NCBI RefSeq assembly: GCF_009677585.1
Contig: NZ_WKYV01000007.1
Location: 112,605 to 176,604, forward strand
Reading direction: 5' to 3'
DNA length: 64,000 nucleotides
DNA from: Lactonifactor sp. BIOML-A5
GTDB lineage: Bacteria > Bacillota > Clostridia > Lachnospirales > Lachnospiraceae
Below the pieces are notes generated by a model. The model worked only from the letters and a program-made list of their open reading frames with translations, was not told the origin of the DNA and did no database searches. Numbering within the stretch: the stretch's first letter is position 1; every line of letters starts with the position of its first letter. The position numbers and the translations under genes are program-made. Of the stretch, positions 49,160-58,031 are shown in pieces.

Positions 49160-50686
49160 CTAATCTTCGGTGTCAAAATACAGAATACAATCCTCCATCT
49201 CCTCTTTTGCCCGGGGCTGCCGTGGGGGAAGATGATCTTTTAAACGGCTGGTGAGTCCCAGAAGCTGTATCGTGCAAAGAGGGGTCATGGCCACCATGGC
49301 CACAATTCCAAAAGCATCTGTGAGAATATTGCCCCCCACAGCCTCGCAGGCCCCCATTGCCAGGGGGAGAAGAAAGGTTGCCGTCATTGGCCCGCTGGCC
49401 ACACCTCCGGAGTCAAAGGCAATACCTGTAAAAATCTGAGGAACAAAAAAGGTCATTATCAGAGAAATCAGGTATCCCGGGATTAAAAACCACATGATAG
49501 ATATTCCGGTTAGGATCCTTAGCATGGCAATTCCCACAGAAAGGGCGATGCCGATAGAAAGACTGTGCTCAATTGATTTTTGGGAGATGGAGCCGTTTGA
49601 TATCTCCTCAACCTGCTTTGTGAGGACGAGAACGGCAGGTTCGGCTTTTACGATGAAATAACCGATGAGCATACCGATGGGAATCAGCAATACCTTATAC
49701 TGACTTTGCGCAATGGCAGCGCCGATATGCTGTCCGGCGGGCATGAATCCCACATTGACGCCGGTAAGAAAAAGGATCAGACCTATATAGGTATAAACCA
49801 GACCAGACACAATCTTCAGCAGCTGGTGTCTGTGAAAGCGGCGAAACAGCAGCTGAAAAACAAGGAATAATAAAATAATCGGAAGCAGTGCTGTTGTTAC
49901 TTCCCCTGCATAATGGGGAATTCCTGTGATAAATTCATGGGCGGCATCCTTTGTGGTGGCAATTACAGCAATCTCTGAAGGGGCGTACACTGCCTCCGAG
50001 GGGTGATAAAAGATCCCCAGCAGTAGAACTGCCATAACAGGTCCGATGCTGCACAGCGCGATTAGGCCGAAGCTGTCGCTGTTAGAATTCTTATCGCTGC
50101 GGACAGACGCCATACCAATTCCCAAAGCCATGATGAAGGGAACGGTGACTGGGCCGGTGGTCACGCCTCCCGAATCAAATGATACAGGGACAAACGAATC
50201 CGGAGTACAGAAAGCCATAAGAAAGACAATGGCATAGAAAAATACCAGAGTGTAGGATAATGGGATCTGGAATAACATTCTGACTTCCGCCAGGAGGAGA
50301 AAGATTCCGACTCCGGCAGCTACGGTAAAAATTAATACTGGATTAGGAACGGCGGGTACTTGGTTGGCCAGTACCTGAAGATCCGGCTCTGCCACGGTAA
50401 TCAAGATACCGAGAATAAGGCAGACGGCCAGAGAAATAAGAATGGTTTTGGACTTGCTCATCTGAACTCCTATGCCTTCGCCCATAGGAATCATAGACAT
50501 ATCTACCCCTAAGGTAAAGAAACCCATACCCAGAATCAGCAGCACAGCGCCGAAGATAAATAAGATAAGAGCTCCCGGGGTTAAGGGTGCGATAGTGATA
50601 CTTAGAATCAAGACGATTACAGTAATAGGAAGGACAGAGGAGACAGACTCAAGGACTTTTTCTTTCAGTCGATGGTGCAATCTCAA
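49160..50686 (-). CDS. DUF1538 membrane protein with internal duplication
   Basis: A 508-residue protein with about twelve membrane segments in two homologous halves. Paired landmarks are GVDMSMIPMGEGIG (60-73) and GVNVGFMPAGQHIG (309-322), AEPDLQVLANQV (from 99) and AEPAVLVLTKQV (from 348), and FDSGGVTTGP (170-179) and FDSGGVASGP (424-433), each offset by about 250 residues. DUF1538 proteins have no proven role to my knowledge; the symmetry suggests a transporter. The tandem PII-like gene follows directly, so ligand-gated transport is a reasonable inference. Start follows aggagga on the minus strand. Confidence 0.88.
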   Translation of the reverse strand: MRLHHRLKEKVLESVSSVLPITVIVLILSITIAPLTPGALILFIFGAVLLILGMGFFTLGVDMSMIPMGEGIGVQMSKSKTILISLAVCLILGILITVAEPDLQVLANQVPAVPNPVLIFTVAAGVGIFLLLAEVRMLFQIPLSYTLVFFYAIVFLMAFCTPDSFVPVSFDSGGVTTGPVTVPFIMALGIGMASVRSDKNSNSDSFGLIALCSIGPVMAVLLLGIFYHPSEAVYAPSEIAVIATTKDAAHEFITGIPHYAGEVTTALLPIILLFLVFQLLFRRFHRHQLLKIVSGLVYTYIGLILFLTGVNVGFMPAGQHIGAAIAQSQYKVLLIPIGMLIGYFIVKAEPAVLVLTKQVEEISNGSISQKSIEHSLSIGIALSVGIAMLRILTGISIMWFLIPGYLISLIMTFFVPQIFTGIAFDSGGVASGPMTATFLLPLAMGACEAVGGNILTDAFGIVAMVAMTPLCTIQLLGLTSRLKDHLPPRQPRAKEEMEDCILYFDTED

Positions 50687-50977
50687 ATAGAGACTCCTCC
50701 TTTCTGGTGACAGGATGAACAGCAGCCAGTGTAAGACCCACTTATTCCGGCATACCGGATCAGGAAGCCCGGATGATTAAAACAGAAAAAGATTGGTATA
50801 ACCTTGTATGTGTTTAGAAACTGCCGGGATAAGCGGGAGATTACACTCCTGCTTTATAGTATACATGATTCTATGCAGAAGTTCTGTGCAGATTTTGTTA
50901 AGATTGATCTATGCGGGAGCTCAAGACGGTCAAAGCTCCGGCAGAAGCGTCCTCTTTCTTGCTGCCATGCACGGCAT
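50687..50977. other. Intergenic stretch with no supported gene
   Basis: About 290 bases lie between the divergently read ends of the DUF1538 and DUF1648 genes (both minus strand). Short open frames exist on the plus strand but lack ribosome sites and family signatures. It presumably holds the minus-strand promoter of the DUF1538 operon; I could not place it with confidence. Confidence 0.4.
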
Positions 50978-51457
50978 TTACCTGGGCACCCTTAGAATTC
51001 GTATGAGATAGTATGCCATACTGCCGAATACGGCAATCAGACTCAGTGCTGTAAAATGCCTGTAAAGCGGCAGTAGGTGTACGGTACAGAAGGATAAGTA
51101 GGCGAAAACAGCAGTCATTATAAGCTTCAGTACAGCAATCATGTTTTTTATATACCGGTATACGCTGTCTTTGTTCCTGCTGGTGATGGCAACACCAGTA
51201 TTCCACACAGACGGATGCTTTTCCAGCACAGAGATACCCACAAACATAAAAAAAGTCAGGATGGGAATGAGAAAAAGCTCCCCTTTGCTGCCCCACCTGT
51301 CTACTTCTCCTGCACTGTTATAGTGCCCGGGGATTTGATTGGGAATCGTGCGCCAGAAAAGAATAATATTCAGGAACATTCCAATGATAAGCAGAAGGCT
51401 GACAAGACGAATCGCTTTGTGGAACCTGGTGTCCGGTAGAGTGATGATTTCTTTCAT
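50978..51457 (-). CDS. DUF1648/SdpI-like membrane protein
   Basis: A 159-residue protein with about four membrane segments. The extracellular loop after the first one, IPNQIPGHYNSAGEVDRWGSKGE (near 37-59, cited in part), is the DUF1648 signature (P..HYN..G..DRW..K). DUF1648 occurs in SdpI-type immunity proteins and in many membrane proteins without a known role. The last segments are shorter than in SdpI. A -10-like TATAAT lies upstream near 51520-51530 on the minus strand. A function is not proposed. Confidence 0.82.
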   Translation of the reverse strand: MKEIITLPDTRFHKAIRLVSLLLIIGMFLNIILFWRTIPNQIPGHYNSAGEVDRWGSKGELFLIPILTFFMFVGISVLEKHPSVWNTGVAITSRNKDSVYRYIKNMIAVLKLIMTAVFAYLSFCTVHLLPLYRHFTALSLIAVFGSMAYYLIRILRVPR

Positions 51458-51539
51458 GTTTCAGCTCCTTCCAATTCCCCCGTTCGTCAAACGTGGGGGC
51501 AAGTTTTCCTCGCTAACGCTCATTATATCATGAAATCAT

Positions 51540-52775
51540 CTATGTATTATAATTATTTTCCAGATCCAGCATATAAAAGCTAATCATAAGGTGTAAAACC
51601 GTGCTGTAATCTTTCAGGGAAAAATCTCCAATCTCCTCTATTTTCTGTACCCTGTAAAGCAGGGTGTTTCTGTGAATGTGAAGCTGTGCGGCTGTTTCAG
51701 AGGTTCGGAACAGGTTTTTGGTATAGGCTTCCAGGGTCTTTAAAAATTCCGTGGAGTTTTCACTGTCATAAGTTTCCAAAAGTGGGATGGCAGGGGAGAT
51801 ATAATTGGTCCGTGGCATCTGAGACAGCCGTGGAGCCAGTATTGCCGGCAGATAGAGGTTTTCATAATAGTGGACACCATTGGGTCTGCCCATGGACTGC
51901 CCCAGTGTCATAGCGTCTTCAGCCTGTTTAATATAGTCTGAAGCGCAGAGAAGATCGTCAAAGTACCTGCTGGCTCCGCAGCAGCCGTTAAACCTGCGCA
52001 GCGTTTTAACAAATAAAGTTTCCTCAGAATTTCCTCTCGGTCGTTTCTTCATATTATAGTGAAGCACATAGAGAATATTTTCCTGAATCAGTGCGAACTG
52101 GTAAGGAGAAAACTGCTGACTCAGTTTCCGAATGTAGGACAATACATTTTTCTCACTTTTATCATAGGTACTGACAGCAAAGATCTGATAGGGAGGATTT
52201 AAGTCGCAGTTCATATCCTTCTGCCACATGGTAAGCTGTCTGGGAGTTTTAATACGGTGATTAAATAATTCTCCTGCAAATACTTTCTGATATGTGTAGG
52301 GCATACTGCTTTCAGAATCGCTCTCACGGAAAAAAAGAGCACAGACATTCATGATAATATCCATGGCTTTCAGACGGTCGGAGGTGATCTGATCGTATGT
52401 GCACTGCATAGTGACGTATCCTTCCAAGATATCATTTACTTTGACGATGCCCTGAATCTTGGGATTATCCCTGCAGGAACCCCAGTCAACCACATAAGGC
52501 GCACTCCGGTTATTGACGGACTGCATAATTCCATCCTCATACAGGCGTACAATCATATCTGTTTCATAGCCTTTATTTTCCAGAAGGTAATCCCACTGAT
52601 AATCTCCGGTTTTTACATTAGGGGCAATGCCCAAAAGGTTATACATGACATCTACGGTCAGTATCGGGACACCCATGACTTCATAACAGACTTCCATAAG
52701 CCTCTGGATATTATTGCGTGGGAGTACTCTAAATATTTTTTCATATAGCTCTAAAAAATCAATGGAATCTGCCAT
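51540..52775 (-). CDS. PucR/CdaR-type transcriptional regulator
   Basis: A 411-residue regulator with a C-terminal PucR helix-turn-helix (LHIHRNTLLYRVQKIEEI, near residue 370-388) and an unassigned N-terminal sensor half (about 1-270). Such proteins usually activate neighbouring catabolic genes when a substrate is present. It is transcribed away from the SDR/ene-reductase/MFS cluster, with 345 bases between starts. I used the ATG at 52775, behind aaggaggc on the minus strand, not a longer frame. The inducer is unknown, but a substrate of the adjacent cassette is the natural candidate. Confidence 0.88.
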   Translation of the reverse strand: MADSIDFLELYEKIFRVLPRNNIQRLMEVCYEVMGVPILTVDVMYNLLGIAPNVKTGDYQWDYLLENKGYETDMIVRLYEDGIMQSVNNRSAPYVVDWGSCRDNPKIQGIVKVNDILEGYVTMQCTYDQITSDRLKAMDIIMNVCALFFRESDSESSMPYTYQKVFAGELFNHRIKTPRQLTMWQKDMNCDLNPPYQIFAVSTYDKSEKNVLSYIRKLSQQFSPYQFALIQENILYVLHYNMKKRPRGNSEETLFVKTLRRFNGCCGASRYFDDLLCASDYIKQAEDAMTLGQSMGRPNGVHYYENLYLPAILAPRLSQMPRTNYISPAIPLLETYDSENSTEFLKTLEAYTKNLFRTSETAAQLHIHRNTLLYRVQKIEEIGDFSLKDYSTVLHLMISFYMLDLENNYNT

Positions 52776-53120
52776 ACATGCCTCCTTGTACAAAAATACA
52801 TATAACAATAATTTATATCTTTTATTATATCCATAGAAAACCGTAAATGCCAGTCCAAATTATTGAAAATGATATAGATTGTTAAGCAGATCACAAATAC
52901 TTTATATAAAAATGGTGGGTTTACCAGATATACAGGAGTAAAAGTATACAGATAGCACAATAGAAGACAGTGCTGTGCCGTTGTGCAGATGCACAAAAAT
53001 AGCAGATGCATTTTTCTAGTATTACTGATGACGAAGCCAAGGGATTGACATATAATTAACAAAACGTTGTTGGTACCAGCGGAAACAATAAAAAGAGTCA
53101 ATGTAAAAGGAGGAACAATT
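52776..53120. promoter_or_regulatory. Divergent control region between PucR gene and the SDR operon
   Basis: A 345-base AT-rich region without a gene. It holds the perfect inverted repeat TTGTGC-AGAT-GCACAA (52981-52996), a further GCACAA half-site at 52955-52960 and a GCTGTGC near 52972. These are candidate binding sites for the regulator. TTGACA occurs at 53045-53050, but no good -10 lies 17 bases further, so the exact promoter of the operon is not placed. Confidence 0.45.
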
Positions 53121-53876
53121 ATGTTCGATTTAACGGGTAATGTTGCAGTTGTGACAGGGGCATCGGCAGGTTTGGGACGTCAGTTTGCGCTGGCATTGGC
53201 ACGTCAGGGAGCTGATGTGGCAATTTTAGCCAGGAGAAAGGATAAGCTGGAAGCAGTGGCGAAGGAGATTGAGGCACTTGGGGTATCCTGCCTCCCGGTT
53301 GCCTGCGATGTGACTGATACAGAACAGATCAAAGGAGCTGTGGAAAAGGTAGTGTCTGGACTGGGAACGATAGATATCCTTGTGAATAATGCCGGGGGAG
53401 GAAGCTGTATTCCTTTGGAAGAGCTTCCGGACGAGGAGTGGAGAAAGGTACTTTCCCTGGATCTTGACGGGGCATTTTACTGCATGAAATATTTTGGCAG
53501 GGTAATGCTGGAGAAAGGGTACGGCCGTGTTATAAACATTGCCTCCATTCTGGGAAAAGGCGGTCTGAAAGAGCTTCCCGTTATTGCGTATGCTTCAGCC
53601 AAAGGAGGTATCATTAATATGACCCGCCAGGCGGCCACTGAATGGGCAGAAAAGGGAGTAACGGTAAATGCCCTCTGTCCCGGATTTTTTGCATCAGAGG
53701 CTAATGGTCCTGAGGCTATGCAGTCTATGAATGAATTTATCGTTACAAGAACTGCTATGAGCCGTCCCGGCAGGGATGGGGAACTGGATTCTTCCGTTGT
53801 ATTTCTGGCGGCAAAGGAATCTACATATGTAACAGGTGCTATTTTAACCTGCGACGGCGGATGGACTGCCATATAA
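53121..53876 (+). CDS. Short-chain dehydrogenase/reductase, first gene of the cassette
   Basis: A 251-residue classical SDR: TGASAGLG cofactor loop (12-19), NNAG (89-92), and catalytic S142, Y157, K161 (YASAK). It should oxidise a hydroxyl or reduce a ketone with NAD(P). Overall closeness is to BaiA-type hydroxysteroid and gluconate-5-dehydrogenase-like SDRs, which cannot be separated by eye. Start at 53121 follows aaaggagga. It is followed by the ene-reductase (39 bases) and lies opposite the PucR gene. Expression is probably induced by the pathway substrate. Confidence 0.9.
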   Translation: MFDLTGNVAVVTGASAGLGRQFALALARQGADVAILARRKDKLEAVAKEIEALGVSCLPVACDVTDTEQIKGAVEKVVSGLGTIDILVNNAGGGSCIPLEELPDEEWRKVLSLDLDGAFYCMKYFGRVMLEKGYGRVINIASILGKGGLKELPVIAYASAKGGIINMTRQAATEWAEKGVTVNALCPGFFASEANGPEAMQSMNEFIVTRTAMSRPGRDGELDSSVVFLAAKESTYVTGAILTCDGGWTAI

Positions 53877-53915
53877 ACAGACAGAAGGATAACAGGCAGA
53901 TAAGGAGAGTGTGAG

Positions 53916-55856
53916 ATGAATTACAATTACAATAAATTATTACAGCCAATTAAAATCAATGGAATGCGTCTGAGAAACAGAATCATGATGTCTGGAATGG
54001 GAACTTTTACTCCCATGGTAGACGGCACAGATAGTGAGGAAGGCATCCGATACTATGAGGAGAGGGCGAAGGGAGGAGCAGGACTCATTATGACAGGAGC
54101 CATGTTCCTCAACGAAAAAACTGCACAGGGAGGCCCTACTCTGGCACTTCACAGTACCAGGGCAATCCCGAAAGCTACGGTGCTTACCGAGCGTATACAC
54201 AGATGGGGAGGCAGGATTTGTCTTCAGCTCAGCTGTGGGACAGGAAGAAATGGTATGCCGGATATTGGAGAGAGAGTTCCTATTTCAGCATCCCCAAACC
54301 CCTCTTTTTACAATCCGGATATGATTTGCCGCCCTCTTGAGACAGAAGAAATTAAAGACATAATGAAAGATTTTTCCGTTGCTGCTCAGTTTGCTCTAAA
54401 TGCGGGCTTTGATGCAGTGGAAGTACATGGTCATGCCGGATATCTGGTAGATCAATTTATCTCTCCCCAATGGAATGAACGTACAGACGAGTATGGGGGA
54501 TCCTGGGAGAACCGGGTGAGATTTGCCACGGAAATTGTGGATTCAATCCGAAAAGTGGTAGGACCTTACTTCCCCATCCTGTTTCGTATCTCCCTGGACC
54601 ATATGTATAAGGGAGGACGTACCCTGGAGGATTCTATGCCTATCATCCGGCTGTTGGAGCAAGCCGGGGTAGATGCTATTGATATCGATTCCGGCTGCTA
54701 TGAGACAATGGATTATATTTTTCCCACTTGTTATACCGGTGAGGCCTGTATGGCATATGTCTGTGAGGAGGCCAGAAGGCATGTAAGTATCCCAATCATT
54801 AATGCAGGCAACCATTCTATGGAGACCGCAGTGAAACTGCTGGAATCCGGAAACGCAGACATTATCAGCTTCGGACGTCAGCTTATTGCAGATCCTCATT
54901 TTCCAAATAAGCTGAAAGCAGGGCACAGGGAAGACATCCGTCCCTGTCTGATTTGTAATGAAGAGTGCATCGGACGTATTTTCGGAAGGCTGACACAGCT
55001 TTCCTGCACGGTTAACATACAGGCTTGCATGGAAGGCGCCTTAGAGATTACACCGCTCCCTACTCCAAAGAAGGTTGCTGTTATCGGAGCAGGACCGGGG
55101 GGGCTGGAGGCTGCCAGAGTTGCTGCCCTGCGGGGATGCGATGTGACAATTTACGAGGCATCCGACAGAATAGGAGGAACCTTCAGAGCTATTGCCAGCG
55201 CACCCTTTAAAAAGCGTATCCGTGATCTCATGGAATGGTACGGAATTCAGCTGGAAAAATTGGGAGTTAAGATCCAGTTTAATACAAAGGTCTCTCCTCA
55301 GGATCCGTGTCTTGCGGTGGCGGATGAGATTTTTGCAGCTACCGGCTCCGTTCCGTTTGTGCCCTGTATATCCGGGATGGATGACAAAAAAGTAATAGAT
55401 GTGACCCAGGCGCACATCCGGGGGATTGAGGAGGAACATGTTGTGGTCTGCGGGGGAGGGCTTTCAGGCTGTGATACGGCCCTTGAGCTGGCAATGGAAG
55501 GGAAGAAGGTTACTATAGTAGAAATGATGGATGCCTGTGCCCGGGATGTAATGATGATCAACAAGTTGAGTCTGGACAGGCTTCTGGCCGAATATAAAGT
55601 AACAATTCTGACAAATACAAAAGTGTCGGGAGTCACAGAGGAAGGAGTATCTGTTGAGACCGCAGTGGGGGAGAAAAAGGTGATTGCGGCGGACAGAGTA
55701 ATTACTGCTTTTGGACAAAAACCCAACAGTTCTGTGGCTGAGGCAATTGCAGAAAAATACCCTCTGAAGACAACCTTAATCGGAGACTGTCTGAAGGCGG
55801 GCAAAGCGGGCAAAGCAATCCGTGAAGGCTTCTACGCTGCGATGGCGCTCCAATAA
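53916..55856 (+). CDS. BaiCD/BaiH/FadH-type NADH:flavin ene-reductase
   Basis: A 646-residue multidomain oxidoreductase. Residues about 1-340 form an Old Yellow Enzyme TIM barrel with HGHAGYLVDQF (171-181), whose Tyr176 aligns with the catalytic Tyr166 of E. coli FadH. Four Fe-S cysteines lie at C344, C347, C351 and C364. The rest holds two dinucleotide folds: FAD-binding VAVIGAGPGGLEAA (near 390) and NAD-binding VVVCGGGLSGCDTA (near 510). It should reduce an activated C=C bond with NADH via FAD, Fe-S and FMN. Known relatives act on bile-acid enones, dienoyl-CoAs or enoates. Its substrate here is unknown. Confidence 0.92.
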   Translation: MNYNYNKLLQPIKINGMRLRNRIMMSGMGTFTPMVDGTDSEEGIRYYEERAKGGAGLIMTGAMFLNEKTAQGGPTLALHSTRAIPKATVLTERIHRWGGRICLQLSCGTGRNGMPDIGERVPISASPNPSFYNPDMICRPLETEEIKDIMKDFSVAAQFALNAGFDAVEVHGHAGYLVDQFISPQWNERTDEYGGSWENRVRFATEIVDSIRKVVGPYFPILFRISLDHMYKGGRTLEDSMPIIRLLEQAGVDAIDIDSGCYETMDYIFPTCYTGEACMAYVCEEARRHVSIPIINAGNHSMETAVKLLESGNADIISFGRQLIADPHFPNKLKAGHREDIRPCLICNEECIGRIFGRLTQLSCTVNIQACMEGALEITPLPTPKKVAVIGAGPGGLEAARVAALRGCDVTIYEASDRIGGTFRAIASAPFKKRIRDLMEWYGIQLEKLGVKIQFNTKVSPQDPCLAVADEIFAATGSVPFVPCISGMDDKKVIDVTQAHIRGIEEEHVVVCGGGLSGCDTALELAMEGKKVTIVEMMDACARDVMMINKLSLDRLLAEYKVTILTNTKVSGVTEEGVSVETAVGEKKVIAADRVITAFGQKPNSSVAEAIAEKYPLKTTLIGDCLKAGKAGKAIREGFYAAMALQ

Positions 55857-55881
55857 GGAAGGAAAACACAAGGAGGACAAA

Positions 55882-57132
55882 GTGAAGACAGAAAAAGGAT
55901 TTTTTGGTTATAAAGCCGCAGTAGGGGCATTTCTTGTGATTTTTGTTAATCTGGGGGCTTGTACCACCCTGGGGACTTTCCTGGCATCTCTGTCAGCTTA
56001 CAGTGAACACTCCATCGGTGCTGTAGGCCAGATCGGTACAGTTAATACTATATGCAATGTAGTGCTGAGTCTTGCAGCTATTAAAGCCCTCGGAAAACTG
56101 GGTGCACGGAAAACTATGTTTATCTCCATACTGGCGTGTGCGGCACATATGCAGCTGTATACCTTTGTTACACCGGGTGCAAATGTACAAAGCCTGATTC
56201 TCATGTATTTAGCCGGTGCACTGGCTTCTTTCTCCATAACATTCGGCACGCATGCGGTCTGCTCATCGGTGATTGCAGAGTGGTTTGTAGAAAAACGGGC
56301 TCAGATTACCGGCATGGTACTTTCAGGAGCAGGTATCGGTGCTGCAGTGTGGGTTTTTCTGGCAGGACAGCTATTTAAAGTTACAGATTATAAAAACTGC
56401 TATCGCGTACTCTCTGTTCTTGTACTGATCATCGGTTTGTTTGCAGTTCTGTTTCTGATTAAGACAACAGATGAGAAGGGACAAAAGCCTTTGGGCTGGG
56501 ACAGTGCCTTTGCACAGACAGAAGCGGCAAAACTTCCTGGGGTATCCTATAAAGAGGCCATATCATCCACTTCTTTTAAAGTACTTGTGGCGGCCCTGCT
56601 TTTCTCAACAATAGGGGGAACAGCATACCTGTCCTATGCTCCAACCTGGTGGCAGATGAACGGAATGACAGCTACCGGGGCCGCAAACTGGAATGCCATC
56701 TATCTGCTTCTGGCGGGACTACTTTTGATGGCTGCCGGAACAATTTCCAATAAGCTTGGGACTAGTGGCTTCATCATTTATGTGTGCGCTGCATTTATAC
56801 TTACCTTTATCTGTATGATATTATGGCCCGTAAGCGGTGCCACGTATCTGATGGTACTGACGGTTATCTTTGCTGCCGCCGCTTATCCTGTATGTGCAAG
56901 CATTCCTTCTTTTGTGGGAACTGCAGCATTCGGGGCAAAAGAATTTGCGCAGATCTCCGCAACCTTGATGGTCGCCGTATATATTGGCCAGGCTCTGGCG
57001 TCACCGGTAATGGCAGTGCTTTTGGCTTCCAAGGGAGGTATGAGCCTTGCATGGATTGTATTTGCCGTGACAACCGGCATTGGAATGATACTGCTGCTGG
57101 CCGCATTAAAATTGTCACCCTTAAAAAAATAG
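55882..57132 (+). CDS. OFA-type MFS transporter
   Basis: A 416-residue major-facilitator protein with twelve segments. Its pattern resembles the oxalate/formate antiporter (OFA) branch: N-terminal GYKAAVGAFLVIFVNLGACTTLG (cited in part), the LGARKTMFIS loop near 73-82 and a central hydrophilic loop near 205-235. The frame extends back into the ene-reductase gene, but the real start is GTG at 55882 with aaggagga upstream. BaiG-type transporters in bile-acid clusters are also MFS proteins; here it should carry the substrate or product of the cassette across the membrane. Confidence 0.85.
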   Translation: MKTEKGFFGYKAAVGAFLVIFVNLGACTTLGTFLASLSAYSEHSIGAVGQIGTVNTICNVVLSLAAIKALGKLGARKTMFISILACAAHMQLYTFVTPGANVQSLILMYLAGALASFSITFGTHAVCSSVIAEWFVEKRAQITGMVLSGAGIGAAVWVFLAGQLFKVTDYKNCYRVLSVLVLIIGLFAVLFLIKTTDEKGQKPLGWDSAFAQTEAAKLPGVSYKEAISSTSFKVLVAALLFSTIGGTAYLSYAPTWWQMNGMTATGAANWNAIYLLLAGLLLMAAGTISNKLGTSGFIIYVCAAFILTFICMILWPVSGATYLMVLTVIFAAAAYPVCASIPSFVGTAAFGAKEFAQISATLMVAVYIGQALASPVMAVLLASKGGMSLAWIVFAVTTGIGMILLLAALKLSPLKK

Positions 57133-57159
57133 CTTTTTGAATAGAAAGAGGAGGTATTT

Positions 57160-57945
57160 ATGGATTTAAAACTGCAAAATAAAGTCGTTGCCATCAATGG
57201 CTGTACCGGCGGGATAGGGCAGGCGCTCTGCAGAGCGTTTGCGGGAGAGGGCTGCAGACTGGCAGTCTCATCTACAAGTCAGGCAAAATTGGATGCATTT
57301 GTCAAGAATCTGGACATTGCTCCGGAAAATCTAAAAACATTTGTGGCTGACGTCACGAAACCAGAAGAGGTGAAGGCTTGGATCGACGGGGCTTATCAGC
57401 AGTTTGGGAGGATAGATGTCCTCGTGCCCAACTCCGGATATGAGGGGAAATACGAGGAGATCGCGGACTGCACCTTTGAGTCCTATATGGCAGTCTACAA
57501 TGTCAATGTATTCGGTGTTATGTATGCCATGAAATTCGCAGCTCCCTATCTTGTAAAACAGGGAAGCGGGGCAATTGTTACCATTGCGTCTAATGGAAGT
57601 TATACCACAGCTGCCGGAATGAGCGCCTATTGCTCATCCAAGCATGCGGTTGCCGGGCTGACAAAGTCAGTTGCTCTGGAACTGGGTCCTCACGGAGTGC
57701 ACTGTAATTATATCTGCCCTGGAGGAGTTGATACACCTATGATTAACAGGATTGAAAAAAACACCTTCGGAGATACAAAGACACATAAAGAATGTGAAGA
57801 AATATTCGGAAAGGATTATCTGGATAAAAGGTACTGCAGGCCGGAGGAAGTGGCAAATCTGGCGCTCTATCTTGCCTCTGATTTATCCTCCCATATTATG
57901 GGATCAGGAATCCGTCTGGACGGAGGCATGGATGCTCTCTGCTAA
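57160..57945 (+). CDS. Short-chain dehydrogenase/reductase, last gene of the cassette
   Basis: A 261-residue SDR: NGCTGGIG cofactor loop (13-20) and catalytic S144, Y157, K161 (YCSSK). The usual NNAG structural motif reads PNSG (90-93), a real departure. It is distinct from the first SDR in the cassette (different cofactor loop and C-terminus), so the two probably act on different positions or in opposite directions. Start follows agaggagg. A strong terminator 26 bases downstream closes the operon. Confidence 0.9.
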   Translation: MDLKLQNKVVAINGCTGGIGQALCRAFAGEGCRLAVSSTSQAKLDAFVKNLDIAPENLKTFVADVTKPEEVKAWIDGAYQQFGRIDVLVPNSGYEGKYEEIADCTFESYMAVYNVNVFGVMYAMKFAAPYLVKQGSGAIVTIASNGSYTTAAGMSAYCSSKHAVAGLTKSVALELGPHGVHCNYICPGGVDTPMINRIEKNTFGDTKTHKECEEIFGKDYLDKRYCRPEEVANLALYLASDLSSHIMGSGIRLDGGMDALC

Positions 57946-57970
57946 GTATGTAAACATAAGGAAATGATCT

Positions 57971-58011
57971 AAAAGCCACCGGGAAGAAAATAATCCCGGT
58001 GGCTTTTTGCG
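57971..58011. terminator. Terminator of the SDR/ene-reductase operon
   Basis: A 14-bp stem AAAAGCCACCGGGA / TCCCGGTGGCTTTT with a 9-base loop and T-run. Symmetrical A/T ends suit both the operon and the convergent cotJ genes. Confidence 0.92.
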
Positions 58012-58031
58012 CCCGGAGGGCCGCATTCTGC

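Noticed and set aside
50804..51011. Short plus-strand frames between the DUF1538 and DUF1648 genes
   Set aside because: Two overlapping frames without ribosome sites or recognisable features.
51480..51510. C/G-rich hairpin near the 5' end of the DUF1648 gene as a terminator for the PucR gene
   Set aside because: The stem is bulged and the minus-strand T-run is poor; not strong enough to annotate.
51141..51533. Plus-strand frames opposite the DUF1648 gene
   Set aside because: The minus strand has the DUF1648 signature and a plausible start; these are shadows.
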